51,858 nucleotides of DNA. Origin: Lentzea alba. GTDB lineage: Bacteria > Actinomycetota > Actinomycetes > Mycobacteriales > Pseudonocardiaceae. Positions within the stretch are counted from its first letter, which is position 1, and every line of letters begins with the position of its first letter. Positions 8,386 through 16,956 of this stretch are shown one piece after another. The stretch covers positions 1-51,858 of the forward strand of contig NZ_JAAMPJ010000023.1 in the NCBI RefSeq assembly GCF_011067745.1. The letters are read 5' to 3'. The position numbers were made by a program, and so were the translations under genes. The notes beneath the pieces are model-generated. The model was not told the DNA's origin. It saw only the letters and a list, made by a program, of their open reading frames with translations, and made no database searches.

Positions 8386-8772
8386 TCAGGTGAGGTCTAT
8401 GTTGCCGGACAGGGTCAGGGTCGGTTGCAGAGCCTCGACGACCGAAGCCGTGTCGTCGTGCCAGCCGCGCAGTTCCACCACGGTCGGGCTGAGCTCGTAG
8501 CCGTGGTGCCGGATCGCGCGGCTCAGCGCGTGCCACAGCTGGGAAGCGTCGTGCGCCACGTCCGCGTCCACATGGGACGGAAGATTGATCAGCAGCGCGT
8601 GCACTGGCTGGTCGCTGTTGTCGGCGCCGCACGCGCGGGCGACCGAACGTTCCACCGCCGTGCGCAACAGCTCGGCGCAGCACCGGATCCGCACGCCGTC
8701 GAGCTGCTCGGGGCGGGCCAGCAGGTTCGCGACGCAGGTCAGGCGGTCCTGCACGTCCGAGGGGAGGTTCAT
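8386..8772 (-). CDS. Small conserved protein in the SMC/phosphoesterase operon
   Basis: 128 aa from ATG 8772, whose ATGA overlaps the stop of the upstream large ATPase. Soluble and mixed alpha/beta (LPSDVQDRLTCVANLLARPE, LLINLPSHVDADVAHDASQL, VVELRGWHDDTASVVEALQP). No signal peptide or membrane helix. No family recognised. Its position, locked by overlaps between two ATPase/nuclease genes, argues it is a dedicated subunit or adaptor of the same complex. Confidence 0.75.
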   Translation of the reverse strand: MNLPSDVQDRLTCVANLLARPEQLDGVRIRCCAELLRTAVERSVARACGADNSDQPVHALLINLPSHVDADVAHDASQLWHALSRAIRHHGYELSPTVVELRGWHDDTASVVEALQPTLTLSGNIDLT

Positions 8773-11171
8773 CGCTGCAGCCACCCCGCGAGCAGTTCGG
8801 TGTCGCGGATCAGCACGTCCAGGTCGCCGCTGTCGCCGCCGATGCGGCACGCGTGCAGCAGGTCGACCGCCCACGACCCGACGACGTCCTCCAGATGCGG
8901 CAACAACTTCGCCGGTTCCGCGAGGTCGTCGAGCACCGCCAGCGCGATCTTCTGCCTGGTCGTCAACGCGCACTCCAGCACGCGTTCGACCTCGGCGTGC
9001 GGTACGCCGCGGCCGAGCCGTTCGCGGCGGAACCGGGCGTGCGACGCCACTTCCAGCGCCGTTCGGCAGCACGAAGCCACCAGCTCGGCTCGCAGGGCTT
9101 CCGGCAGGTCCTCGTCGGTGCGCATCGCACGGGCGTCGTTCAGGCACCGGCCAACGGGGTCGTCGGACATCCGCACCTGCACGACGGACTCCTCGCCGCG
9201 GCAGACCTCCCAGACGGTCGCGCTCAACCGCAACCGCCGCAACGCCTCCACCAGTCGTTCGTCGTGGGTGAAGACCACGACCTGGCGGGTCAGTCCGACG
9301 TCGGCGAGCACCTGCGCGAGACCGTCTACTTTGGATGGATCCATCGCCTGTACAGGGTCGTCGATCACCACGAACCGGAACGGGCTCTCGTCGACCATCG
9401 CGCGCGGCAGGAACAGCGCGAGCCCCAGCGAGTGCAGCTCGCCCTGGCTCATCACCGCCAGCGCCGAGTTCGAGACGCCGTCGACCGACACGTCCAGCTC
9501 GACGTTGCGGGTGTTGCCGAGCCGCACCGCGCCCAGGTCGACGTTGCTCTGCTGGCGCAGCCGCTGCCAGATCCGCTGCGACTCCTTGGCGAACGGCGCG
9601 ATGCGCTCGGACCGCAGGGTCGCCGCGGTCCTGCGGATCCAGTTCTCCGCCTCGGTCACGTCGGCGAGCACCTCGGCGTCCGCAAGCGCTTGCTGGGCCT
9701 GGGAGTGCCACTCGAACAACGCGAGCGCCATCGGCCGCCACACCAGGTCACGCCGGTCGATCTGCTCCCGCGCGACGGATTTCAGCTGGTCCACGGCCTG
9801 CATGAGGTCCGCGTACCGGTCGAACAACTCCCGCCGCAGCCGCACGGGATCGTCGATCGAGACGCAGCCCTCCCACGCCTGCCACGCCTGCAGCGCGGTC
9901 GTCGTGTCGAGCATGTCCTGGGCGTCTTTCAGCACGTCCGGCACCGGCAGGCAGGAAGCCCGCGTGGCCGCCACCGCCACGTCCAGCCGGTCCGCGGCGT
10001 CGTGCAGCTCCGCCGCGGCCTTGGCGAGGTGCTCGGCGCGTTCCCTGGCTTTCGACAGCCACAGCCCGTCCAGCCGGCCGAGGTCGCACACCGGGCACGA
10101 CTGGTTGCCGCCAGACTCCTGCAGCTGGATGGCGAGCTTCAGGATCTCGCTGCACCTGAGGGAGTCCTGCGCGTTGTCCGTCGCCACCACGGTCACCGCG
10201 CCGAGTGCCAGGTCCAGGGTCTCGCGGATCCGGTCGATCTCGTCGTCGGGAGGCAGTGCGATGTCGACGATCTGGTGCAACAGGCTGGTTCCGCTGCCGA
10301 CGTCCGCGCCGAGCGCGAGGTCCGCGATCGCGTCGAGGTCGGGGGAGTCGCTGCCGAGCAGTTCGGCGGCGCGGCGGGCGCGTTCGTCGGGGGACGCCGC
10401 CAGCTCCGCGCGCACGCGTTCTCGTCGGTCGTAGGGGCGGGCGACGACCTCGGCGAGCCGTTTGCGGTGCTCGGCGAGCGACTGCTGGGCCTCGGTGATC
10501 GCTTCCAAGCCCAGAAAGCGATGCATCGCCTCGTAGAGGTCCTCAGGCTGTGCGTCGAGGACAGTGCCCAACTCGCTGTAGGGCAGGAACGGTCGGTAGG
10601 TCTCCAACGCGTCGTGCCATCTTCGGTCGTCGAACGGCTCGTTGTCCTGCGTCCACTCGCCCTGCGCCAGGTCTTCTTCCGGCGCCCAGCGTCTTCGGAT
10701 CGTCGTCCGGCCCGGCCGCGCGGCCTGCACGATGTCCAGCTCGACGGCGGTGCCGGCCTGGTGCAGGTTGCGCCAGCCCTGCCGCCACACGTCGTGCCGC
10801 GCGCGGGTCCAGCGGGCGTTGTAGCCGGTCAGCGCCAGTTCCGCGGCCTCGGCGAAGCTCGACTTGCCCGAGCCGTTGCGTCCGGTGATGACGGTCAGTC
10901 CGGGGCCCGGTGCCAGCGGCAGGCGTGCCTGGGGACCGATGCCCCGGAAGCCGCGCACGCGGATCTCCGACACGAAGATCCCGTGTCCGGGGCCGTCCGT
11001 CCGTTCCCTCGGCGTCTCCTCCCGCGCGGGCACCCCGGCGAGCGCGCTGTCCAGCGCTGCTTCACCTCGGCACGCCGCGAGCACCAGTTCCGCCGCACGT
11101 GGGGTGAGATCGTCTTTGGCCAGTCGCCCGGCCATCAGTTCGAGTAACCCGGCTTCACCCGCCACGGTCAC
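8769..11171 (-). CDS. SMC/RecF-like AAA ATPase with zinc-hook-type CPVC
   Basis: 800 aa from GTG 11171, chosen because GGAGGA lies 4 bases upstream; a TTG at 11219 is also open. After a ~65-residue N-terminal extension comes an ABC-type head with Walker A GRNGSGKS (97-104). A long helical middle carries CPVC at 359-362, like the Rad50/SbcC zinc hook. The C-terminal half-head has signature MSQGELHSLGLALFLPR, Walker B FVVIDDPVQAMDP and FTHDERLVEAL. A further C-terminal domain follows. It is first in a four-gene operon with the small protein, phosphoesterase and YhaN-like ATPase. A role in DNA repair or defence is likely, but the family is not characterised to my knowledge. Confidence 0.85.
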   Translation of the reverse strand: MTVAGEAGLLELMAGRLAKDDLTPRAAELVLAACRGEAALDSALAGVPAREETPRERTDGPGHGIFVSEIRVRGFRGIGPQARLPLAPGPGLTVITGRNGSGKSSFAEAAELALTGYNARWTRARHDVWRQGWRNLHQAGTAVELDIVQAARPGRTTIRRRWAPEEDLAQGEWTQDNEPFDDRRWHDALETYRPFLPYSELGTVLDAQPEDLYEAMHRFLGLEAITEAQQSLAEHRKRLAEVVARPYDRRERVRAELAASPDERARRAAELLGSDSPDLDAIADLALGADVGSGTSLLHQIVDIALPPDDEIDRIRETLDLALGAVTVVATDNAQDSLRCSEILKLAIQLQESGGNQSCPVCDLGRLDGLWLSKARERAEHLAKAAAELHDAADRLDVAVAATRASCLPVPDVLKDAQDMLDTTTALQAWQAWEGCVSIDDPVRLRRELFDRYADLMQAVDQLKSVAREQIDRRDLVWRPMALALFEWHSQAQQALADAEVLADVTEAENWIRRTAATLRSERIAPFAKESQRIWQRLRQQSNVDLGAVRLGNTRNVELDVSVDGVSNSALAVMSQGELHSLGLALFLPRAMVDESPFRFVVIDDPVQAMDPSKVDGLAQVLADVGLTRQVVVFTHDERLVEALRRLRLSATVWEVCRGEESVVQVRMSDDPVGRCLNDARAMRTDEDLPEALRAELVASCCRTALEVASHARFRRERLGRGVPHAEVERVLECALTTRQKIALAVLDDLAEPAKLLPHLEDVVGSWAVDLLHACRIGGDSGDLDVLIRDTELLAGWLQR

Positions 11172-11290
11172 ATTTCCTCCAGCTGCCACCACTCGATAGG
11201 GCGGCAACTTAGGCACCAAATGAGACCTACTGGTGAGTACTCACACGATCGGGTGGTGTTACATAGGGTGACTAAAGTAGTCCGGGCTCG

Positions 11291-11647
11291 TTATGGCCCC
11301 CACACTTCCAGTCCCCTGATCACGAAGTAGGCGTCCGGCACGTAGGTGCCGTGCCGGGGGTAGGTGGTGAACTCGGCCTCGGTCGAGCAGTTCTCGCGCT
11401 GGTAGACGGTCGCGTCCCTGCTCAGGCGGTTGGCGAAGGACTTGCCGACGACGTTGAGCGGGATGCATTCGCCGGGGTTCGCGGTCTCCAGGTCGAGACG
11501 TTGGACGGACCCCGTGTAGTCCGGTCCCGACCAGACGCAGAACTCGCCCTTGTCGCAGCTCTTGTCACTCTGAGCTACGGCGATCCCACTGGAGGCAACC
11601 GCTCCCGCGGTGATCATCAAGGCGGCGATGAGGCTCTTCGTCGACAT
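11291..11647 (-). CDS. Secreted peptidase inhibitor I36-like protein
   Basis: 118 aa with a clear signal peptide (MSTKSLIAALMITAGAVASS, cleavage near GIAVAQ). The mature part starts with CDKGEFCVWSGPDYTGS, the hallmark of the I36 (SMPI-like) beta/gamma-crystallin-type inhibitor family, and has four cysteines for two disulfides. Family members inhibit extracellular metalloproteases; many relatives have no tested target. Monocistronic by spacing. Confidence 0.85.
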   Translation of the reverse strand: MSTKSLIAALMITAGAVASSGIAVAQSDKSCDKGEFCVWSGPDYTGSVQRLDLETANPGECIPLNVVGKSFANRLSRDATVYQRENCSTEAEFTTYPRHGTYVPDAYFVIRGLEVWGP

Positions 11648-11689
11648 GGGCGCACCTCTCCGTCGTCTTGGAGTGTGCGTCCGTTTGGG

Positions 11690-12499
11690 TCAATCGGCCA
11701 GACGATCTTGTAGTGCTTTGGCGTCACGCGGGGCGTAGGCCTTCGCGTCGTTGTCGAAGTAGACGAACACGTCGCCGTGCTCACGCCACTTCTCGACCTT
11801 CCGCGCCCACATGTCGAGGCCCTCGTCGGTGTAGCCGCTGACGTACAGCTCGTCGTGGCCGTGCAGCCGGACGTAGACGAAGTCGCTGGTGACCTCTTCG
11901 ATGAGCGGGTACTTGCCGGCGGCGTCCGCGACCACCAGTGCGATGTCGTGGCGCTTGAGGAGATCGATGAACTCCGGCGTGCGATAGCTGTCGTGCCGGA
12001 CCTCGAGGGCGTACCGCATCGGGCGTTCGGCGTCCGTGGTGGTGTGGGCCGGGTCCACGCGGTGGTCGTGCCGTGCGGCGATCTCCGCGGCCTCGGTGGT
12101 GGTGCGGGGGAGGCCCTCGAAGAAGCCGGTGAGCAGGCCGGCGTCGAACTGCAGCGTGGGCGGGAGCTGCCAGAGGATCGGGCCGAGTTTCGGGCCCAGG
12201 GCGAGCACGCCGGACGCGAGGTAGTTCGCGAGCAGTTCGTTGCCGTCTTTGAGGCGCTTCATGTGCGTGATGAAGCGGCTGCCCTTGACGGCGAACTTGA
12301 AGTCCGGTGGTGTTTCCGCGGCCCACTTCTGGTAGCTGGACGGGCGCTGCAGTGAGTAGAAGGAGCCGTTGATCTCCACCGAGTTGAGCTGCTCGCTCAG
12401 GTAGGCCAGCTCGCGCTTCTGCGTGACGCCCTTGGGGTAGAAGACGCCGCGCCAGGGTGGGTAGACCCATCCCGAAGTGCCGATCCTGACCTCTCCCAT
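11690..12499 (-). CDS. DUF72 (YecE-like) protein, copy 1
   Basis: 269 aa of the DUF72/YecE family: IGTSGWVYPPWRGVFYP at the N-terminus, VEINGSFYSLQ, FAVKGSRFITHMKRLKD, GPILWQLPPTLQFD, and the C-terminal FVYVRLHGHDELYVSGYTD and VFVYFDND. This is a TIM-barrel-like fold of unknown activity. A paralogue lies at 14927-15646. The start is 18 bases from the divergent NAT gene. Confidence 0.9.
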   Translation of the reverse strand: MGEVRIGTSGWVYPPWRGVFYPKGVTQKRELAYLSEQLNSVEINGSFYSLQRPSSYQKWAAETPPDFKFAVKGSRFITHMKRLKDGNELLANYLASGVLALGPKLGPILWQLPPTLQFDAGLLTGFFEGLPRTTTEAAEIAARHDHRVDPAHTTTDAERPMRYALEVRHDSYRTPEFIDLLKRHDIALVVADAAGKYPLIEEVTSDFVYVRLHGHDELYVSGYTDEGLDMWARKVEKWREHGDVFVYFDNDAKAYAPRDAKALQDRLAD

Positions 12500-12516
12500 G
12501 TGGTTATCGTGGCACG

Positions 12517-13263
12517 GTGGAGGAATACCTACAGCGCATCGGTGCCGCTCGCTCGTCGTCGTTGGCGGAGCTGCAGGAACGGCATCTGCTGAGCGTCCCG
12601 TTCGAGAACCTCGACACCCACATGGACACCAGGATCGTGCTGGAGATCCCGTGGCTGTACGACAAGATCGTGGTGCGGCGGCGCGGAGGGTTCTGCTACG
12701 AGCTCAACGGGTTGTTCGCGGAGTTGTTGCGGGACTTGGGGTATCGCGTCGAGATTCTGGCCGCGCGGGTGTTCGGAGCGAACGGCTTGGGTCCGCCGTT
12801 CGACCACATGACGCTGCTGGTCGACGACGCGTGGCTGGTCGACGTCGGGTTCGGCTCGTTCACCCTGCGTCCGTTGTCGTGGACGACGCGCGAGGACCAG
12901 CAGGACCCGTTCGGGGTGTTCCGGCTGGTGGATCACGGTGACGACGTGGACGTGCTGATGAACGGTTCCGCCGTGTACCGGATCGAACGGCGGCCGCGTG
13001 GGCTCGCGGAGTTCGTGCCGACGTGCTGGTGGCACCAGTCCGCGCCGGAGTCGCATTTCCGCAAGGGGCCGATGGCGTCGCTCGCGCTGCCCGACGGGCG
13101 GATCACCGTGGCCGGCGACAAGGTCGTGGTGAGCGAAGGCGGCCGCAAGACCTCAACCGACGTCGAGGATCCCGCGGCCGCTTTCCTGGAGCACTTCGCC
13201 ATCAAATTCGAACACAGTCACTTCCGGCAGAGCAGCGCGTCCGGGGTCCTGCGCCAGTTGTAG
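12517..13263 (+). CDS. Arylamine N-acetyltransferase (NAT)
   Basis: 248 aa from GTG 12517. The Cys-His-Asp triad is visible: RRGGFCYELN (C60), FDHM (H97) and WLVDVGFGSF (D109). The N-terminal SVPFENLD is also typical. NAT enzymes move acetyl or acyl from CoA to arylamines, hydrazines or, in actinomycete pathways, amino-aryl intermediates. The last ~45 bases run antisense into the end of the GH5 gene. The final stretch HSHFRQSSASGVLRQL is probably a readthrough extension beyond the usual C-terminus. Confidence 0.88.
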   Translation: MEEYLQRIGAARSSSLAELQERHLLSVPFENLDTHMDTRIVLEIPWLYDKIVVRRRGGFCYELNGLFAELLRDLGYRVEILAARVFGANGLGPPFDHMTLLVDDAWLVDVGFGSFTLRPLSWTTREDQQDPFGVFRLVDHGDDVDVLMNGSAVYRIERRPRGLAEFVPTCWWHQSAPESHFRKGPMASLALPDGRITVAGDKVVVSEGGRKTSTDVEDPAAAFLEHFAIKFEHSHFRQSSASGVLRQL

Positions 13264-14924
13264 GCGACGCCGGCGATGTGCTCGTCCTGCGCGCACTGGC
13301 CCTTGTAGTGCCCGTTTGCCCAGTCACCGCCCTGGTCCGGCCGGTTGTCGCCGCGGTCGAACCACAGGACCCGTGTACTGGTTCCGGTGGCGACCGGCGC
13401 GCAGATCAGGGTGAAGTTCGCGTAGCCGACGGCCGCGTTTCCGGACGGGCACTGGAGTTTGGTGTAGCCGGCCGCCCAGTCGTGGGTCACGTGTTGCTCG
13501 TTGGTGACCCTGGTGGTGCCGCTCCACTGTGGACCGCTGACGCACAGACCGCGGTTGCCCGTGTGGCTGATGCCGACGAGCTTTTCGTTCTGTGGGCACG
13601 ATTCCTTGAGGAGCATGTTCCACCGGGTTTCGCGCGGGATCTGACCGGCGCGGCTCGGAGCGTTGACGAGCCGGTTCCACGCGCCGGCGCGCCAGTCGTC
13701 GCCGTCGTTGACGCTGATGCGGTTTCCGTTGGCGTCCCAGCGCAACAACGCCCAGCTGTTCCCGGTGCGGTTGGTGTGGAAGCCGACCAGCGGCCAGTAC
13801 GCGAAGTCGGTGTCCTTGGCGATCAGCTGGTCGACGAAGCGCTCGAACCAGGCTCGTGCCTTCTGGTTCGACTCGTCGATGCCGCCGACGCCGAACTCGC
13901 TGATCCACAGTGGTGCGGTGAAGTGCTTCTGCGCCTCGGTGATGTAGAACGCCTGGCGCTGCAGGACGTCGGCGTGCTCCTGCGGTGACAGGTCCTGGTA
14001 GCGCGGGTCGCTCGTCTCACCGACTCCGGTGGCACCGCTGTGGTTCGGCCCGGTGTAGCCGTAGAAGTGGGCGGAGTAGACCAGCTTGTCGGTGTTGGCG
14101 AGCGTGTGGCTCAGGAAGCGGACCGGCTCCAGCGTCGGCCGGCCGTGCGCGAAGCCGTCGACAGGGATGCCCGTCCAGTTGATGCCCTCGACGATGACGA
14201 GCAGGTCCGGCGCCGTCTGCTGGATGCGGTCCGCGGCCTGCTGCGAGGCCTTGTGCCAGTCGTGGTCGTTGCCCCAACCCCAGTTCGGGTCGTCCCAGAC
14301 GTTGCGACGCACCTCGTTGTAGAGGTCGGCGCCCACGACGCGTTTGTTGGCTTTGTACCGGTCGGCCATGAACGCCCAGTCACTGACCCACTGGTCCGTG
14401 CTCTGACTTGTGTTCCACCGTTCGTTGCCGTCGACGCCGCAACACCACCTGGACGTCGTGGTGTGGTTGTTGAGGATGACGGCGAGGTTGTTGCGCGTCA
14501 GTTCGGCCACTACCGCGTCGTAGATGTCCAGTGGCCGCTTGCCGTTGAGCTGCGCGTCTTTCAGGCCGTTGACCGGGTTCGTGTCTTTGATCATCTGGTT
14601 GGAGAACGGCAACCGGACGCTGTTGACGCCGATCTCCTTGAAGCTGTTGATGATCGTGGCCGTGGTGGCGCGGTCGAGGCCCAGCGGGACCTGGTCGGCC
14701 TTCTCGCCGGCGTGGTGGTTGGCGGGGTCGTTGATGTCGCCGGAACCGTTCCAGGTGCCGCTCGCACCGTGCCAGTTGCCGGACTTGAGCTTGAAGCGGT
14801 CGCCGTGGGCGTCGACGATCCACCGTCCGCGCGTGCTCAACGGACCGGTCCAGGACGCCGGTTCCGCCTGCGCGGGAGCAACGAGACTCGCGGCCAGGAG
14901 TAGGGTGGCCAAGACGTGAGTCAT
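13218..14924 (-). CDS. Secreted glycoside hydrolase family 5-type enzyme
   Basis: 568 aa from ATG 14924, with a signal peptide (MTHVLATLLLAASLVAPAQA). The GH5 cellulase-like barrel covers about residues 30-410: GVNSVRLPFSNQM, LNNHTTTSRWC, acid/base Glu in ADLYNEVRRN, VYSAHFYGYTG, and nucleophile Glu in LWISEFGVGG. A C-terminal ~140-residue Cys-containing domain with repeated WSGTTRVTNEQH / NRPDQGGDWANGHYKGQC patterns may bind polysaccharide. The start follows the DUF72 stop by 2 bases, so it is transcribed with DUF72 copy 2. Probable beta-1,4-glucan or related substrate; not provable here. Confidence 0.87.
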   Translation of the reverse strand: MTHVLATLLLAASLVAPAQAEPASWTGPLSTRGRWIVDAHGDRFKLKSGNWHGASGTWNGSGDINDPANHHAGEKADQVPLGLDRATTATIINSFKEIGVNSVRLPFSNQMIKDTNPVNGLKDAQLNGKRPLDIYDAVVAELTRNNLAVILNNHTTTSRWCCGVDGNERWNTSQSTDQWVSDWAFMADRYKANKRVVGADLYNEVRRNVWDDPNWGWGNDHDWHKASQQAADRIQQTAPDLLVIVEGINWTGIPVDGFAHGRPTLEPVRFLSHTLANTDKLVYSAHFYGYTGPNHSGATGVGETSDPRYQDLSPQEHADVLQRQAFYITEAQKHFTAPLWISEFGVGGIDESNQKARAWFERFVDQLIAKDTDFAYWPLVGFHTNRTGNSWALLRWDANGNRISVNDGDDWRAGAWNRLVNAPSRAGQIPRETRWNMLLKESCPQNEKLVGISHTGNRGLCVSGPQWSGTTRVTNEQHVTHDWAAGYTKLQCPSGNAAVGYANFTLICAPVATGTSTRVLWFDRGDNRPDQGGDWANGHYKGQCAQDEHIAGVAYNWRRTPDALLCRK

Positions 14925-14940
14925 CTTCACATATGTGAAG
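14925..14940. promoter_or_regulatory. 16-bp perfect palindrome at the GH5 start
   Basis: CTTCACATATGTGAAG is a perfect palindrome ending one base before the GH5 ATG (minus strand) and covering the last codons and stop of DUF72 copy 2. It could be an operator or a small RNA hairpin covering the ribosome-binding site of the GH5 gene. Confidence 0.5.
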
Positions 14941-15646
14941 TTATCGGCATGCCGAGGCGTTGCGCCAGCCCCTGGGCGTTGCCCGTCGCCGCACCCTTCA
15001 TGGTGTTGTCGAAGTAGACGTAGGTGTCGCGGTCCCAGTCGCGGATCTTCTGTGCCCACTCGTCGAGTTGTCGATCGCTGTAGGAACTGATGTACAGCTC
15101 GTCGTGGCCGTGCAGGCGGACGTACGCGAAGTCGGCGGTGACGGCCTCGATGCACGGGAACGTCGGTGCGTCCGACACGACGTGGGCGACGTTGTGCGCG
15201 CGTAGCAGGTCGAAGTAGGCGTCAGCGCGGAACGACTCGTGTCGCGGTTCGAGGGCGTGCCGACCGGGCGGGAGTGCCGCCAGGAAGTCCTTCAGGGTGG
15301 CGGGGTCGAACCGCAGGCTCGGTGGGAGCTGCCAGATGATCGGGCCCTGCTTCGAGCCCAGGGCGAGCGTGTCGAGGAAGGTCTTGAGCGGATCCTCGAC
15401 GTGCCGCAAGCGTTTGACGTGCGTGATCAGCTTCGGGCCCTTGACGGCGAAGATGAAGTCCGGCGGGGTCTCGGCTGCCCACTTGCGGTAGTACGTCGAC
15501 GGCTGGAGGCGGTAGAACGAACTGTTGATCTCGATTGTCGAGACGTGCGTGGCGAGGTGGCTGAGCCAGCGCCGTTGCGGGACGTTGCGGTAGAAGCCGT
15601 CGCGCCACTCCGGGTAGCGCCAGCCGGACGTGCCGATCCTGATCAC
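14927..15646 (-). CDS. DUF72 (YecE-like) protein, copy 2
   Basis: 239 aa from GTG 15646 (an upstream start at 15697 is open, but the family begins at VIRIGTSGWRYPEW). Same family signs as copy 1: IEINSSFYRLQ, FAVKGPKLITHVKRLR, GPIIWQLPPSLRFD, FAYVRLHGHDELYISSYSD and TYVYFDNTMKG. It ends in PITSHM inside a palindrome, and the GH5 gene starts 2 bases later, so both are probably one transcript. Function of the family unknown. Confidence 0.9.
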   Translation of the reverse strand: MIRIGTSGWRYPEWRDGFYRNVPQRRWLSHLATHVSTIEINSSFYRLQPSTYYRKWAAETPPDFIFAVKGPKLITHVKRLRHVEDPLKTFLDTLALGSKQGPIIWQLPPSLRFDPATLKDFLAALPPGRHALEPRHESFRADAYFDLLRAHNVAHVVSDAPTFPCIEAVTADFAYVRLHGHDELYISSYSDRQLDEWAQKIRDWDRDTYVYFDNTMKGAATGNAQGLAQRLGMPITSHM

Positions 15647-15670
15647 GTCGTCCGGATAGCCACGGGAGCC

Positions 15671-15710
15671 TGTAGCTACTCTGTAGCACTTCTTCACTGT
15701 TTGAGCTACA
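15671..15710. promoter_or_regulatory. Probable operator/promoter of the Phd-VapC toxin-antitoxin
   Basis: Inverted repeat TGTAGCT (15671-15677) / AGCTACA (15704-15710), with a further CTGTAGC copy between the arms, ends 8 bases before the antitoxin ATG. Phd-type antitoxins bind such repeats to repress their own operon. The role is inferred from position and symmetry. Confidence 0.55.
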
Positions 15711-15718
15711 GTGGTGGC

Positions 15719-16006
15719 ATGCAGCAGCTCAAAGCCATTGGGCAGCGTGAGCTCCGCAACGACAACGCGGAGATCATGCGCCGTGTCGAGGCGGGCGAGG
15801 GCTTCGTCGTCACCCGCAACAACAAGCCGGTCGCGCAGCTCTTGCCGTACCGGGAAGAGGTCGTGTCGCGGCCGCCGCTCGGCGACATCCAGGTGCTGTT
15901 CGGCACCCTGCCGCCGGTCGACGCGGAGCGCTGGGACGCGGACCGGAAGGCGGCCGACGAGGTCTTCGGCGCGGACGACCCGCTGGAAGACCCGTGGCAG
16001 ACCTGA
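15719..16006 (+). CDS. Phd/YefM-family antitoxin
   Basis: 95 aa from ATG 15719. The N-terminal half is a Phd/YefM fold: MQQLKAIGQRELRNDNAEIM, VEAGEGFVVTRNNKPVAQLL. The acidic C-terminal tail (VFGADDPLEDPWQT) would wrap the toxin. It overlaps the VapC gene by 13 bases, the normal toxin-antitoxin layout, and has an inverted repeat just upstream for autoregulation. Confidence 0.92.
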   Translation: MQQLKAIGQRELRNDNAEIMRRVEAGEGFVVTRNNKPVAQLLPYREEVVSRPPLGDIQVLFGTLPPVDAERWDADRKAADEVFGADDPLEDPWQT

Positions 16007-16404
16007 GTCGCTGCCTGCTCGACACCTGTGTGCTGATCAGGCTCGAGCGGGCGGACCTGGGCGCGTACATGAACGCCCAGCCGTTCCTCAGCGCGGTCAC
16101 GATCGCGGAGCTGGCGTTCGGGATCGACATCGACGACCCGGTCGAGCGAGCCGCCCGCACGGAGCGCTACTACGCGGCGATGCAGACGTTCGAGGTGCTG
16201 CCGTTCGGCCTGGAAGAGGCCAAGGTCTACGGGCAGATGGCCTCGCTGGTGCGGCGTGCCGGTCGCAGTCCGCGGCCGCGCCGGATGGACCTGCAGATCG
16301 CTGCCACGGCGTCGGTCGCCGGCATGCCGGTGCTGACGATGAACGTCCGGGATTTCAAGGACCTCGACCGGCTCGTCGAGGTCGTGCCGATCCGTCAGGT
16401 CTGA
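15994..16404 (+). CDS. vapC: VapC-type PIN-domain toxin
   Basis: 136 aa from GTG 15994 inside the antitoxin end. PIN acidic residues are visible: LLDTCVLI (D10), TIAELAFG (E39), RRMDLQIAATA (D99) and MNVRDF (D120). VapC toxins are Mg-dependent ribonucleases that cut tRNA or rRNA and arrest growth when the antitoxin is lost. Active site looks intact. Confidence 0.93.
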   Translation: MADLSRCLLDTCVLIRLERADLGAYMNAQPFLSAVTIAELAFGIDIDDPVERAARTERYYAAMQTFEVLPFGLEEAKVYGQMASLVRRAGRSPRPRRMDLQIAATASVAGMPVLTMNVRDFKDLDRLVEVVPIRQV

Positions 16405-16451
16405 GCGCGAATCCTCCTCGCGGAGCACTGCCGACCCCTAGGGTGCTCGAC

Positions 16452-16955
16452 ATGATCTCCGGGGGATTCACCTGCAAGAGCTGCGGCCAGGAACACGACG
16501 GCATCCCGTTCGGCTACACGATGGCCGCGCCGGTGTACTGGAATCCGGACCTCGCCGCGAGGCCCGGCAACATGCTCGCCGAAGAGCAGTGCGTGATCGA
16601 CAACGAGCACTTCTTCGTGCGCGGACGCATCGTGCTGCCGGTGCGCGACGCCGACGACGACTTCGAGTGGGGTGTGTGGGTGTCTCTCTCGAAGGCGAAC
16701 TTCGTTCGCATGGCCGAGGTCTTCGAGGGCCCGGCCCGCGTGCAGGAGCCGCCGTACTTCGGCTGGTTGTCGGTGATCTTGCCCGGCTACAAGCCCACGA
16801 CGCTCGACCTCAAGACCAACCTGCACACGCAGGAGCTCGGCGTCCGGCCGTTGGTCGAGTTGGAGCCCACTGACCATCCGCTCGCGGTCGAGCAACGCGA
16901 GGGGATCACGGTCGCACGCGTCCAGGAGTTCGCGGAGATCGCGTTGCACCAGTGA
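16452..16955 (+). CDS. DUF2199-family protein
   Basis: 167 aa from ATG 16452 (GTG 16443 also open). It begins with a CxxC pair, FTCKSCGQEHDGIPFGY, then EEQCVIDNEHFFVRGRI, FEWGVWVSLSKANF and YFGWLSVILPGY, which are the DUF2199 landmarks. Function unknown; the CxxC suggests one metal or a structural site. It lies alone between the toxin-antitoxin pair and a repeat-rich gap. Confidence 0.85.
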   Translation: MISGGFTCKSCGQEHDGIPFGYTMAAPVYWNPDLAARPGNMLAEEQCVIDNEHFFVRGRIVLPVRDADDDFEWGVWVSLSKANFVRMAEVFEGPARVQEPPYFGWLSVILPGYKPTTLDLKTNLHTQELGVRPLVELEPTDHPLAVEQREGITVARVQEFAEIALHQ

Positions 16956-16956
16956 G

